Shown piece after piece: positions 38,014 through 47,186 of a stretch of 64,000 nt of DNA; position 1 is the first letter of the stretch, and every line of letters begins with the position of its first letter. The translations under genes were made by a program, and so were the position numbers. Origin of the DNA: a beta proteobacterium AAP65 (GTDB taxonomy: Bacteria; Pseudomonadota; Gammaproteobacteria; Burkholderiales; Burkholderiaceae_C); the NCBI GenBank assembly GCA_001295865.1, contig LJHW01000002.1, positions 1-64,000 on the forward strand, given 5' to 3'. The notes below the pieces were generated by a model. It saw only the letters and a program-made list of their open reading frames with translations. It had not been told where the DNA came from and did no database searches.

Positions 38014-39704
38014 GCGGGGCTGCCTGCCGTCAGCAGGCCCTTGGCCACCACCGAGGCGCCGTCTTCGCGCCGCACCTCGAAGCCCACGCCGCTGCCCTGC
38101 GGCTGCAGCAGCACCTGCAGCGCCGTCTCGGGCATCACCGGGCTCAGGAACTTCACGTTGTTGATCTGCGGCACGGCGCCCAGGCGCTGGCGCAGTTCGG
38201 GCTGTTCGTCGAGCGCGCGCATCACGAAGGCCAGCACCGCCACGCCGGGCAGCACGGGCTGGCCGGGGAAGTGGCCCGGGAAGGCCGGATGGTCGGCGCC
38301 CACAAAGTAGCGCCCGCCTTCGGCCAGCGTGTCTTTCGCGAAGCGCGCCAGCACGGCCGCGGTGAGCTTGCCCGTGGCCTCGCGCGGCAGCGCGGGCACG
38401 TGCAGCACGCGGCGCGGCACGAAGGCAGGCTCGAGGTGTTCACGCAGCGCTTCGATGACTTGCCGCGCCGTCAGCGTGGGCGCCACGACGAAGGCCACCG
38501 GCCGCGCGATGCCGTCGGCCTGCTCTTCGGGCATCCAGAACACGCCGTCTTCCACACCGGGGATGCGGTTGAGGTGGAAGTTCAGGTGCGCGAGTGAGCT
38601 TCGCTTGCCGGCGACGTGGATGAGGTCGTTGGCGCGGCCCAGCAGGCGGAAGTGCGTGGGGCTCTCGATCTCCAGCACATCGGCCAATGGTGTGGGCACG
38701 CCCACGTGGCCGCCTTGCACGAGGAAAGCTTCGCCGCCCGCGGCATCGGCCTGTGCCTCGCGCCACACGCGCAAAGCGCCCAGCGTGTGCCAGGTCTCGC
38801 CGGCCGTGGTGCGGCGCGTGGCCACCTGGCCGGCTTCGGTGCAGCCGTAGATCTCCACCAGCGTGCCGCCGGTGGCCGCCTCGGCCTGCTGCGCCAACTG
38901 CGGCGACAGCGGCGCGGTGGCCGAAAGCAGCAGGTCGACAGGCGGCAGCACCACGCCGGCCAGCAGCAGCGTCTTCAGGTGGAAGGGCGTGGTCACCAGC
39001 GCACGCGGCGCCGGCACGGTGCCCAGGGCCGCGGCGATGTCAGCCGGGTAGAACGGCCGGCCAGCATCGAAACAAGCGCCGCCCAGCAGCGCCAGCAGCA
39101 CGGTGGACTCAAACCCGTAGCTGTGCTGGGCCGGCACCGTGCCCAGCAGCGTCAGGCCGGCCAGCGTGGGCCGGCCACACAGCGCGGCCAGGCGTTCAGC
39201 CTCGGCGCCGATGTTCAGCACCAGCGCGCCCCAGCGTTTGCCGTGCGGCTGCGGCGCGCCGGTGCTGCCGCTGGTGAGCAGGCGCACGGCTTCGAGCGCC
39301 GCCGGGATCAGCGGCACTTCGGTGGCCGGCGCGGCGTCTTCGGCCGGCTCGATGAACACGCGCTGCAGGCCGCCCACATCCAGCGCCGCGTCGTCCACCA
39401 TCGTGTAGGCGGGTGCCGGGTCGCCATCGGCCTGCAGCGCGCGCAGCGTTTCGGGCAGCGCGTTGGGCGGCATCAGGCTGGTGTGGCCGCGCAGCAGCGC
39501 CGCGGCCAGGCCGAGCGCGAAGCGGTAGCGGTCCTGGCACAGGTTGATGGGCCGCCCGGCGGCCGGCAGTGTTTGCGCCAGCGCCTGCGCTTGGCCCAGG
39601 AACGCCGCCGCACTGACGGGCACGCCGCGGCGCCAGGCCAGCGGCGCGGCCAGGTCGCGCGCGGCCAGCAGGGGCAGCGCGGTGGGGGCGGAGGTCTCGA
39701 TCAT
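38010..39704 (-). CDS. AMP-dependent aryl/acyl-ACP ligase fused to hot-dog dehydratase
   Basis: A 564-residue two-domain protein. Residues 1 to about 455 are an ANL adenylating enzyme: phosphate loop LLTSGSTGAPQPHGKRW, then EIYGCTEAGQVATRR and the hinge LLGRANDLIHVAGKRSSL; the terminal lysine lies in EATGKLTAAV. Residues about 462-564 form a FabZ/ApeI-type dehydratase with HPAFPGHFPGQPVLPGV. In other aryl-polyene clusters ligase and dehydratase are usually separate genes. The ligase should activate the hydroxybenzoate starter onto an ACP; the dehydratase likely pairs with the ApeP-like protein. It overlaps the next gene by four bases. Confidence 0.88.
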   Translation of the reverse strand: MIETSAPTALPLLAARDLAAPLAWRRGVPVSAAAFLGQAQALAQTLPAAGRPINLCQDRYRFALGLAAALLRGHTSLMPPNALPETLRALQADGDPAPAYTMVDDAALDVGGLQRVFIEPAEDAAPATEVPLIPAALEAVRLLTSGSTGAPQPHGKRWGALVLNIGAEAERLAALCGRPTLAGLTLLGTVPAQHSYGFESTVLLALLGGACFDAGRPFYPADIAAALGTVPAPRALVTTPFHLKTLLLAGVVLPPVDLLLSATAPLSPQLAQQAEAATGGTLVEIYGCTEAGQVATRRTTAGETWHTLGALRVWREAQADAAGGEAFLVQGGHVGVPTPLADVLEIESPTHFRLLGRANDLIHVAGKRSSLAHLNFHLNRIPGVEDGVFWMPEEQADGIARPVAFVVAPTLTARQVIEALREHLEPAFVPRRVLHVPALPREATGKLTAAVLARFAKDTLAEGGRYFVGADHPAFPGHFPGQPVLPGVAVLAFVMRALDEQPELRQRLGAVPQINNVKFLSPVMPETALQVLLQPQGSGVGFEVRREDGASVVAKGLLTAGSPA

Positions 39705-39726
39705 CGTCACAACAACAAGGGCGCCT

Positions 39727-40347
39727 TCAGCGCCCGGTGGCGCGCCAGGCCTGCACCACCTGGGCCAGGCTGACACGCTCGAACTCGGGGTGGCGCTGGT
39801 AACGCAGCACGTGCTCCACCACCATGAACACGCCCGCGGCCAGCGGCGTGAGCACGCTGCAGTAGAAGGACCACCAGGTCCACGGCGCCAGCAGGTAGAG
39901 CGTGAACGAGACGCCGATCATCGCCACGAAGTACACCACCCACAGCCCCGTGAGCCAGCGTGTGTAGGCGCGCATGGCGGGCGTGAATTCGCGGTGGATG
40001 CGTTCGGCCATCATCGTGATCAGCGGCGTGGCGCCCGGGCGCAGCGTGACGGCGAAACCCCAGCCCAGCAGCGCGTGGATGCCGGCGTGCTGCAGCACGT
40101 AAAGCCGGTTCACATCGGCCCCGCCGCGCCACAGCACCGCGGCCAGCAGCGCCACCAGGGCCACCGCGCCCAGCAGCGAAGGCACGTGTTTCTTGACCAC
40201 CCCTGCCACCAGCAGCGGCACGAGCAGCGGCCCGAAGAGGGCGGCCACCGCCCAGGGGCTGGCGGGCCACCAGGCCATCAGGGCCCAGGAGAGCAGCGCG
40301 TAGGCCGTGAAGCCGGCGGCCACGGCCAGCACGCGCCAGCGAGACAT
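39727..40347 (-). CDS. COG4648 membrane protein
   Basis: A 206-residue polytopic protein with about five hydrophobic segments (for example VAALFGPLLVPLLVAGVV and WLTGLWVVYFVAMIGVSFTL) and a conserved loop PLITMMAERIHREFTPAM. Such COG4648 proteins are found almost only in aryl-polyene clusters. Function unknown; a role in membrane-side assembly of the pigment is likely. It lies between the ACP and the ligase-dehydratase gene. Confidence 0.82.
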   Translation of the reverse strand: MSRWRVLAVAAGFTAYALLSWALMAWWPASPWAVAALFGPLLVPLLVAGVVKKHVPSLLGAVALVALLAAVLWRGGADVNRLYVLQHAGIHALLGWGFAVTLRPGATPLITMMAERIHREFTPAMRAYTRWLTGLWVVYFVAMIGVSFTLYLLAPWTWWSFYCSVLTPLAAGVFMVVEHVLRYQRHPEFERVSLAQVVQAWRATGR

Positions 40348-40354
40348 GCAGCGC

Positions 40355-40669
40355 TTACTTGGTGCGGTGCTGGGCCACGTGGGCCGCCAGGCTGCGCAGC
40401 GAGCGGAAGATCTGGTGGTTGTTCTCGTCGTCGGAACGCAGCTGGAAGCCGTAGCGGTGCGAGACCTCGAGCGCCACTTCCAGGATGTCGATCGAATCCA
40501 GCCCCAGGCCGTCGCCGAACAGCGAAGCGGCGGGGTCGATCTCGGCGGCCGGCGTTTCCAGGTTCAGCGCCTGCACGAACAGCTCGGCCAGCTCGCGCTC
40601 GAGCGTGGGGAGGTCTGACACGATGGCGGGGGCGGCAGCGTTCACAACGGCAGGGGACGGCTCGGACAC
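40355..40669 (-). CDS. Acyl carrier protein (first gene of the long operon)
   Basis: A 104-residue ACP. The phosphopantetheine serine is in GDGLGLDSIDILEVALEVSH. The C terminus (NNHQIFRSLRSLAAHV) is typical of the aryl-polyene ACPs. The start is uncertain: GTG at 40669 has a GAGG Shine-Dalgarno about eight bases upstream and gives an N-terminal Ala/Pro tail of about 20 residues; a GTG at 40621 would give the bare ACP domain. It is the most upstream gene of a leftward operon that runs through to fabG. Confidence 0.88.
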   Translation of the reverse strand: MSEPSPAVVNAAAPAIVSDLPTLERELAELFVQALNLETPAAEIDPAASLFGDGLGLDSIDILEVALEVSHRYGFQLRSDDENNHQIFRSLRSLAAHVAQHRTK

Positions 40670-40741
40670 GGAAGGTACCTCGGCAGGCCGTGGCACGCGG
40701 CCACGGCGGCAAAACCACAAATTGTAGGCGGCAGCCTGTGT
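40670..40741 (-). promoter_or_regulatory. Candidate promoter/leader of the long pigment operon
   Basis: The 72-base gap holds, on the minus strand, TACAAT (40721-40726), a near-consensus -10, without a clear -35. Downstream in the leader a 7-bp perfect hairpin (arms 40700-40706 and 40688-40694) precedes the Shine-Dalgarno. The stretch also bounds the cluster against fbp. Confidence 0.38.
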
Positions 40742-41758
40742 TCAGGCGGCCGGGCCGGCTGCCAGGTGCAGGTCGGTCACGCGCTGCACTTCATTCTTCG
40801 AGCCCAGCACCACGCTCACGCGCTGGTGCAGCTTCTCGGGCTGGATGTCGAGGATGCGCTCGCGGCCGTTGGTGGCCATGCCGCCGGCCTGCTCGACGAT
40901 GAAGGCCATGGGGTTGGCCTCGTACATCAGACGCAGCTTGCCGGGTTTGTCGGGTTCACGCTGGTCCCAGGGGTACATGAAGATGCCGCCGCGCGTGAGG
41001 ATGCGGTGCACGTCGGCCACCATGCTGGCCACCCAGCGCATGTTGAAGTCCTTGCCGCGCGGGCCTTCCTTGCCTTGCAGGCATTCGTCGATGTACTGCT
41101 TCACCGGCGGCGCCCAGTGGCGCATGTTCGACATGTTGATGGCGAACTCTTTGGTGTCTTCCGGGATCTGCACGCCGTCTTGCGTGAGCACCCAGCTGCC
41201 GGTCTCGCGGTCGAGCGTGAACATGGCCACGCCGTCGCCGACCGTCAGCACCAGCATGGTCTGCGGGCCGTAGACGCAGTAGCCGGCGGCGGCCTGGTGC
41301 TTGCCGGGCTGGTGGAAGTCTTCCTCGCTCACGCCGCGCGTGTGGCCCACCTTGCGCAGCACGCTGAAGATGGTGCCGATGGACACGTTCACGTCGATGT
41401 TGCTGCTGCCGTCCAGCGGGTCGAAGAGCAGCAGGTACTCGCCCTGCGGGTAGCGGTTGGGCACGACGTGGATGGAGTCCATCTCCTCGCTGGCCATGGC
41501 CGCGAGGTGGCCGCCCCACTCGTTGGTCTCGATCAGCACCTCGTTGCTGATGATGTCGAGCTTCTTCTGCACCTCGCCCTGCACGTTTTCGCTGCCGGCG
41601 CTGCCGAGCACCTCGCCCAGCGCGCCCTTGTTCACCGCGATGGCGATGCGCTTGCAGGCGCGGGCCACCACCTCGATGAGCAGGCGCAGCTGGCCGGGGA
41701 TGTGCCCGTGCTCGCGCTGCTGCTCGACGAGGTATTGGGTCAGGCTGATGCGTTTCAT
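40742..41758 (-). CDS. fbp: Fructose-1,6-bisphosphatase, class I
   Basis: A 338-residue gluconeogenic and Calvin-cycle-type enzyme. Metal/substrate motifs: [31 protein letters not shown], and the C-terminal [20 protein letters not shown]. The start at 41758 overlaps the pepN stop (ATGA). It is on the minus strand, upstream of the pigment operon but with its own function. Length is normal for the class. Confidence 0.96.
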   Translation of the reverse strand: MKRISLTQYLVEQQREHGHIPGQLRLLIEVVARACKRIAIAVNKGALGEVLGSAGSENVQGEVQKKLDIISNEVLIETNEWGGHLAAMASEEMDSIHVVPNRYPQGEYLLLFDPLDGSSNIDVNVSIGTIFSVLRKVGHTRGVSEEDFHQPGKHQAAAGYCVYGPQTMLVLTVGDGVAMFTLDRETGSWVLTQDGVQIPEDTKEFAINMSNMRHWAPPVKQYIDECLQGKEGPRGKDFNMRWVASMVADVHRILTRGGIFMYPWDQREPDKPGKLRLMYEANPMAFIVEQAGGMATNGRERILDIQPEKLHQRVSVVLGSKNEVQRVTDLHLAAGPAA

Positions 41759-44436
41759 GCTTGTCCTTCCAGCGCGCGCGTGACGATCTCGCGCACGTCG
41801 TTGCTGAGGTCGGCCTTGGCGGCCACGCGGTTGACGGCCTCGCACGCGGCGCTGCGGTAGGGCTCGGCCAGCGCGGCCCAGCGGTCCATGGCGCGGGCCA
41901 GGCGGCCGGCCACGTGCGGGTTCAGCGCGTCCAGCTCCAGCAGCTTGTCGGCCCACAGCACGTAGCCGGCGGCGTCCTGGCGGTGGAAAGCCGCCGGGTT
42001 CTGCGTGCACAGCAGGGTGAGCAGGCTGCGCGTGCGGTTGGGGTTCTTCAGCGAGAAGTCGGGGTGCTTGAGCAAGGCCTTGGCGCGGGCAAAAACGGCG
42101 CCGGGCTGGGCGCTGTCAGGGTGCACGCCGGGCACGGCTTCGCTGGCACTGGCCTGCAGCGCGAACCATTTGTCCAGCACCAGGGCATCACCCGCGGCCA
42201 TGGCATGGAAACGCGCCAGCGCTTGTTCGGCCAGCGGCGAATGCGCGTTGACCAGCGCGCTGAGCGCGCCCAGGCGTTCGGTCATGTTGCCGGCGTCCTT
42301 GAAACGCTGGTAGGCGCGCCCCGGCCACACGCCGTCGCCGCTGCGCGCGGCCTGCAACACCAGCATGGCCAGCGCCAGGTTGGCCAGCGCGCGTGGGCCG
42401 GCCTGCTCGGCCACGGGGCTGTAGCCGCTCCGGACCTGGTGGGTCTCGAAGGCCCAGGCCCAGTCGTCGGCCAGCTGCTCGGCCATCAGCGCGCGCCATT
42501 GTTCGCGCACGGTGTGGATGCGCTGCGGGTCGGCGCCCGTCAGCTGTTCGGCGATGTAGCTCTCGCCCGGCGCTTCCAAGGCCAGGGCCTTGAAGGCCGG
42601 GTCCAGCGCCGGGTCGCGCAGCACGCTGCGCAGGGCGCGCGCGAGGGCCGCGTCCAGCACCGGCGGCTCGCCGCTGTGCACGGCGCGCAGCAGGCGGGCC
42701 AGCATCAGGCGCTGGCCGGCTTCCCAGCGGTTGAAGGCGTCGCCGTCGTGGGCCAGCAGGATCACGCGCTGGACGTCCGACAGGCCGTCGTCCAGCCGCA
42801 CCGGCGCGCTGAAACCGCGCAGCAGCGAAGGCACGGGCTGCGCATCGATGTTCTCGAAGACGAAGCTCTGCTGCGCGGTGTCCAGCACCAGCGTGCGCTC
42901 TTCGCAGAGCGCGCGGCCGTCGGCGGCCAGCAGGCCCGTCACCACGGGAATGACATAGGGCTGCTTGTTGGCCTGGCCCGGTGAAGGCTCGCTGTGCTGG
43001 CTGAGCGTGAGCGTGTAGCGGCGCTCTTCGGCGCTGTAGCTGCCACTGGCGCTCAGGCGCGGCGTGCCGGCCTGGGCGTACCAGTGCTTGAACACCTCGA
43101 GGCGGCTGGCCAGCTCGCTGCCCGGGTTGGCGTCGGCGATGGCCTGCGCGAAGTCGTCGCAGGTCACCGCCTGGCCGTCGTGGCGCTGGAAGTAGAGGTC
43201 CATGCCGCGGCGGAAGCCCTCGCGGCCCACCAGTGTGTGCATCATGCGCACGACCTCGGCCCCCTTTTCATACACCGTGGCGGTGTAGAAGTTGTTGATC
43301 TCGAGGTAGCTGTCAGGCCGCACCGGGTGCGCCATGGGGCCGGCGTCTTCCGGGAACTGCATCGCACGCAGGCGCAGCACGTCCTGGATGCGTTGCACGG
43401 CACGCGCTGACGCGGCGCCGGCCATGTCCATGCTGAACTCCTGGTCGCGGAAGACCGTCAGGCCCTCCTTCAGGCTGAGCTGGAACCAGTCGCGGCAGGT
43501 GATGCGGTTGCCCGTCCAGTTGTGGAAGTACTCGTGGGCGATGACGCTTTCGATGGCCGCGAAATCGGCGTCCGTGGCCGTGGCCGCATTCGCTAGCAGC
43601 AGCTTGGTGTTGAACAGGTTCAGGCCCTTGTTCTCCATTGCGCCGCCGTTGTAGTCCTCCACCGCCACCACCATGAAGCGGTCGAGGTCGAGGGCCAGGC
43701 CGAAGCGGGCTTCGTCCCACACCACGCTGGCCACCAGCGAGTTCATCGCGTGCTCGGTTTTCTCCAGGTCGCCCGGCCGCACGTAGATCTGCAGCAGGTG
43801 GTCGCGCCCGGCGCGTGTGCGGATGCGCTGCTCGCGGCACACCAGCTGCCCGGCCACCAGCGCGAACAGGTAGCTGGGCTTGGGGAAGGGGTCGTGCCAC
43901 TTCGCAAAGTGGCGGCCGCCGTCGAGCGCGCCTTCTTCCAGCAGGTTGCCGTTGCTCAGCAGCACCGGGTACTTGGTTTTGTCGGCGCGCAGCGTGACGG
44001 TGTAGACCGCCATCACGTCAGGCCGGTCCAGGAAGTAGGTGATGCGGCGGAAGCCTTCGGCCTCGCACTGCGTGAAGAAGCCGCCGCCGCTGGTGTACAG
44101 GCCGCTGAGCTCGGTGTTCTTCTCGGGCGCGCAGGTGTTGCGGATCTCGAGCAGAAAGCGTTCGGCCGCCGGCGGGTTGTCGATGACGAGCTCGTCACCT
44201 TCGTGGCGGAAGCTGACGCTCTGGCCGTCGGCTTGGATGCGCAGCAGCGTCAGGCCTTCGCCGTGCAGGCGCAGCGCCTGGCCGGGGGCGGCCTCGGCGT
44301 TGCGCTCGACCTGCAGCTTGCTGGCGACGATGGTCTTGGCCGGGTCGAGATCGAATGTGAACTCGGCCGTGCGGATGAAAAACGCCGGCGCCGCGTAGGC
44401 TTCGCGGCGCACGAGCGTGGTGGTGGCTTCACGCAT
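41755..44436 (-). CDS. pepN: Aminopeptidase N
   Basis: An 893-residue M1 zinc metallopeptidase. GAMEN substrate motif [11 protein letters not shown]; zinc site [17 protein letters not shown] with the glutamate in [12 protein letters not shown]3458-type C-terminal helical region follows. It trims N-terminal residues from peptides in the cytoplasm. The stop overlaps the fbp start. Length matches the family (about 870-890). Confidence 0.96.
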   Translation of the reverse strand: MREATTTLVRREAYAAPAFFIRTAEFTFDLDPAKTIVASKLQVERNAEAAPGQALRLHGEGLTLLRIQADGQSVSFRHEGDELVIDNPPAAERFLLEIRNTCAPEKNTELSGLYTSGGGFFTQCEAEGFRRITYFLDRPDVMAVYTVTLRADKTKYPVLLSNGNLLEEGALDGGRHFAKWHDPFPKPSYLFALVAGQLVCREQRIRTRAGRDHLLQIYVRPGDLEKTEHAMNSLVASVVWDEARFGLALDLDRFMVVAVEDYNGGAMENKGLNLFNTKLLLANAATATDADFAAIESVIAHEYFHNWTGNRITCRDWFQLSLKEGLTVFRDQEFSMDMAGAASARAVQRIQDVLRLRAMQFPEDAGPMAHPVRPDSYLEINNFYTATVYEKGAEVVRMMHTLVGREGFRRGMDLYFQRHDGQAVTCDDFAQAIADANPGSELASRLEVFKHWYAQAGTPRLSASGSYSAEERRYTLTLSQHSEPSPGQANKQPYVIPVVTGLLAADGRALCEERTLVLDTAQQSFVFENIDAQPVPSLLRGFSAPVRLDDGLSDVQRVILLAHDGDAFNRWEAGQRLMLARLLRAVHSGEPPVLDAALARALRSVLRDPALDPAFKALALEAPGESYIAEQLTGADPQRIHTVREQWRALMAEQLADDWAWAFETHQVRSGYSPVAEQAGPRALANLALAMLVLQAARSGDGVWPGRAYQRFKDAGNMTERLGALSALVNAHSPLAEQALARFHAMAAGDALVLDKWFALQASASEAVPGVHPDSAQPGAVFARAKALLKHPDFSLKNPNRTRSLLTLLCTQNPAAFHRQDAAGYVLWADKLLELDALNPHVAGRLARAMDRWAALAEPYRSAACEAVNRVAAKADLSNDVREIVTRALEGQA

Positions 44437-44484
44437 GGGGCGTGGTCTCCGATTGAATGCGACGCAGGGGCGTGGAAGGCGGGG

Positions 44485-45589
44485 TCACAGACCCTGCTTC
44501 AGGCTGGCTTCGATGAAGGCGTCCAAGTCGCCGTCCAGCACCTTCTGCGTGTTGCTGATCTCGACGTTGGTGCGCAGGTCCTTGATGCGGCTCTGGTCCA
44601 GCACGTAGCTGCGGATCTGGTGGCCCCAGCCCACGTCGGTCTTGGTGTCTTCCAGCTTCTGCTGTTCTTCCATGCGCTTGCGCATCTCATGGTCGTACAG
44701 GCGCGAGCGCAGGCGTTTCCACGCGACGTCGCGGTTGCTGTGCTGGCTGCGGCCGTCCTGGCACTGCACCACGATGCCGGTGGGGATGTGCGTCAGCCGC
44801 ACCGCCGAATCGGTCTTGTTGATGTGCTGGCCGCCGGCGCCGCTGGCGCGGAAGGTGTCGGTGCGCACGTCGGACGGGTTGATCTCGATCTCGATCGAAT
44901 CGTCCACCTCGGGGTAGACGAAGAGCGAGGCGAAGCTCGTGTGGCGGCCGCCAGCGCTGTCGAACGGGCTCTTGCGCACCAGGCGGTGCACGCCGGTTTC
45001 GGTGCGCAGGTGGCCGAAGGCGTAGTCGCCCTCCACCTTGATGGTGGCGCTCTTGATGCCTGCCACGTCGCCCGGCGTCTCGTCTTCCAGCGTGGCCTTG
45101 AAGCCCTTGCGCTCGGCGTACTTCAGGTACTGGCGCAGCAGCATGCCGGCCCAGTCACAGGCCTCGGTGCCACCGGCGCCGGCCTGGATGTCGATGAAGC
45201 AGTTCAACGGGTCGGCCGAGTTGCTGAACATGCGGCGGAACTCGAGGTCTTCCACCGTCTTCTGCAGCGTGTGGCCCTCGGCTTCGATGGCCTTCAGGCC
45301 GTCCTCGTCGCCTTCTTCCTTGCTCATCTCGTAGAGCTCGGCGTTGTCGTCGAGGTTGCGCTTGAGGTGGTCGATGGTCTCGACCACGGTCTCCAGCGTC
45401 TTCTTCTCGCGGCCCAGTTCCTGGGCGCGCTTGGGGTCGTTCCAGACCGCGGGGTTCTCCAGCGCGGCGTTGACTTCGTTCAACCGCAGGGCTTTGCGGT
45501 CGTAGTCAAAGATACCCCCGGAGCTGCTCGGTGCGGGCGCTCAGATCGGCGAGCAGCGAGCCGATCGAGTTGATGTGTTCAATGTCCAT
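44485..45589 (-). CDS. prfB: Peptide chain release factor 2 (programmed +1 frameshift)
   Basis: RF2, 367 residues when decoded with the frameshift. The ATG at 45589 opens [20 protein letters not shown]; after 27 codons a CTT is followed by in-frame TGA (45508-45506), then the downstream frame resumes as [14 protein letters not shown] motif is [13 protein letters not shown] and the SPF codon-recognition motif is KSPFDSAG. The second frame alone would give a truncated protein. It is an intact gene, not a pseudogene. RF2 reads UGA and UAA and controls its own synthesis through this site. Confidence 0.96.
45505..45520 (-). promoter_or_regulatory. prfB programmed +1 frameshift site
   Basis: Minus strand reads CGGGGGTATCTTTGAC: a Shine-Dalgarno-like GGGGG, short spacer, then CTT TGA C. 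Low RF2 lets the peptidyl-tRNA slip +1 past the TGA. This is the classic arrangement seen in most bacteria. Confidence 0.95.
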
Positions 45590-45626
45590 GGTGGGCTGAG
45601 CCTCAAAACTAGCCCTCGATTGTCTC

Positions 45627-46574
45627 TCATGCGAGGAAGCCCCTCAGGTGCTGCGCCAGCGCCTCGGGCTGGTCGTGGTGCAGCATGTGGCCGCAGGGCG
45701 CCAGCACGGCCTTCTGCACATCTCGAACCACGCTCAGGCGCTGGTGGAATTCTTCCTTGCTGTAGCGTGTGCCCCACCACTGCGCCAGCTGCGTCTGGTC
45801 ACCTTCCACCCACAGCACCGGGGCGCTGATCTGGCCCCAGGTCTGCAGCACCTCGGCCACCTGGTAAAGCACCGGGTTCACGCGTTTGTGCGCGGGGTCG
45901 CCCAGGATGTGCCAGCGGCCGTCGGCCTCTTGCCGCGCCCAGTGCGGCGCCAGCCAGGCGGCCTTGTCGGCGGGTAGCAGCGGGTTGTTTTTCATCAGGC
46001 GCCGCGCCACCTCGTCCACGCTGTCGTAGCTCTTCAGCGTCTGCGGCGTCTTCAGCTCGTCCAGCCACTGCAGCACGCGCTTGGGCGCCTGCTCGGGCTT
46101 GGTGGCCGGCAGGCCGAAACCTTCCAGGTTGATGAGGCGGCGGATGCGCTGCGGTCGCAGGCCGGCGTAGCTCATCACCACGTTGCCGCCCATGCTGTGG
46201 CCCAGCAGGTCGATGGCGGGATGGGCTTCGGTGGGCAGCACGGCGTCGAGCAGGGCGTCGAGGTCGGCCAGGTAGTCCGGGAACCAGTAGGTGTCGGCCG
46301 CCGGCGTGCTGGTGAGTCCGAAACCGCGCCAGTCGGGCGCCAGCACCCAGCGTTCAAAACCTTCGGCCTCGGCCAGCGCGTCCACCACGAACTGGAAAGA
46401 CGCGCCCACGTCCATCCAGCCGTGCACCATCACCAGCGGCGGGCGTTCGGGCGTGACGAGCTCGGGGCCGCCCCAGCTGCGCAGGTGCACTTGCAGGCCG
46501 CGCAGCGCCAGGAAGGTGGAGGTGGCGGTGCGGCGGGCGCAGTAGGGCGAAGGGGCGGTGTCGGCGAGGCTCAT
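45627..46574 (-). CDS. Alpha/beta-fold hydrolase
   Basis: A 315-residue cytoplasmic-looking hydrolase. Oxyanion and start region PPLVMVHGWMDVGASF; nucleophile elbow LLGHSMGGNVVMSY; a late acid in WVEGDQT and histidine in CGHMLHHDQPE complete the triad. Its nearest families are epoxide hydrolase- and esterase-like enzymes; substrate unknown. It lies 37 bases downstream of prfB and is divergent from the GNAT gene. Confidence 0.85.
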   Translation of the reverse strand: MSLADTAPSPYCARRTATSTFLALRGLQVHLRSWGGPELVTPERPPLVMVHGWMDVGASFQFVVDALAEAEGFERWVLAPDWRGFGLTSTPAADTYWFPDYLADLDALLDAVLPTEAHPAIDLLGHSMGGNVVMSYAGLRPQRIRRLINLEGFGLPATKPEQAPKRVLQWLDELKTPQTLKSYDSVDEVARRLMKNNPLLPADKAAWLAPHWARQEADGRWHILGDPAHKRVNPVLYQVAEVLQTWGQISAPVLWVEGDQTQLAQWWGTRYSKEEFHQRLSVVRDVQKAVLAPCGHMLHHDQPEALAQHLRGFLA

Positions 46575-46637
46575 GCACGCACTCTAGGGCAGGGCGCGCG
46601 GGTGCGCTGTCAGACCGGGGACGCGACAATCCGTGCC

Positions 46638-47120
46638 ATGAAGCCCCACACCCTGCGCCCCGCCACACCGGCCGACTGCCCCGCCATCGTCGGCCTGATC
46701 CGCGAACTCGCGGTGTTCGAGAAGCTCGAGCACCTGGTCGTCGTCACGCCCGAGAAGCTGGAGCCCCAGCTCTTCGGCCCGCGCCCGGCGGCCGAGGCGT
46801 TGGTCGCCGAGGTCGAGGGCCAGGTGGTGGCCTTCGCCCTCTTCTTCACCAACTTCAGCACCTTCCTGGGCCAGCCGGGCCTGTACCTGGAAGACCTGTA
46901 CGTGCAGCCCGCGCACCGCGGCAGCGGCTTGGGCAAGGCGCTGCTGCAGCACCTGGCAGCGCTGGCGGTGGCGCGTGGCTGCGGCCGCTTCGAGTGGTGT
47001 GTGCTCGACTGGAATGAAAACGCCATCCGCTTCTACGAGAAGATGGGCGCCACGGTGATGACGGACTGGCGCTTGTGCCGCGTCACCGGCCCGGCGCTGG
47101 CCACGCTCGGCGGCGGCTGA
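46638..47120 (+). CDS. GNAT N-acetyltransferase (diamine/thialysine-type)
   Basis: A 160-residue acetyltransferase. Acetyl-CoA motif A is LYLEDLYVQPAHRGSGLGKA, and the C-terminal LDWNENAIRFYEKMGATV is typical of the spermidine/diamine/thialysine acetyltransferase branch. The first 30 residues (PATPADCPAIVGLIRELAVF) fit that branch too. The exact amine substrate is not decidable. It is a lone gene between divergent and convergent neighbours. Confidence 0.87.
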   Translation: MKPHTLRPATPADCPAIVGLIRELAVFEKLEHLVVVTPEKLEPQLFGPRPAAEALVAEVEGQVVAFALFFTNFSTFLGQPGLYLEDLYVQPAHRGSGLGKALLQHLAALAVARGCGRFEWCVLDWNENAIRFYEKMGATVMTDWRLCRVTGPALATLGGG

Positions 47121-47186
47121 AACACGCCGATCGGGCGCGGCGGGCGCCACCGCCGCCGTTGGCGGCGATCGCACCGATGGCAGGGC

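Larger units (their letters stand above)
16994..40669. other. Aryl-polyene / xanthomonadin-like pigment biosynthetic gene cluster
   Basis: Twenty-four genes between ssrA and fbp. They include three ketosynthases, two KS-like chain-length factors, two ACPs, a FabG reductase, a stand-alone and a ligase-fused dehydratase, an XanB2-type chorismatase, two halogenase-like flavoproteins, a methyltransferase, acyltransferases, a GT2, an MMPL exporter and a LolA-like carrier. This set is the hallmark of aryl-polyene type II PKS clusters; the chorismatase and halogenases point to the xanthomonadin sub-type. Borders are set by the terminator at 16949 and the 72-base gap before fbp. Confidence 0.88.

Noticed and set aside
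40670..40741. Copy of the ssrA 3' end as an island attachment site
   Set aside because: No match to the T-arm/acceptor sequence is visible here, and no integrase gene lies in the cluster.
44485..45589. prfB as a frameshifted pseudogene
   Set aside because: The in-frame TGA is preceded by the known Shine-Dalgarno-like element and CTT slip codon; both halves are conserved RF2 sequence.
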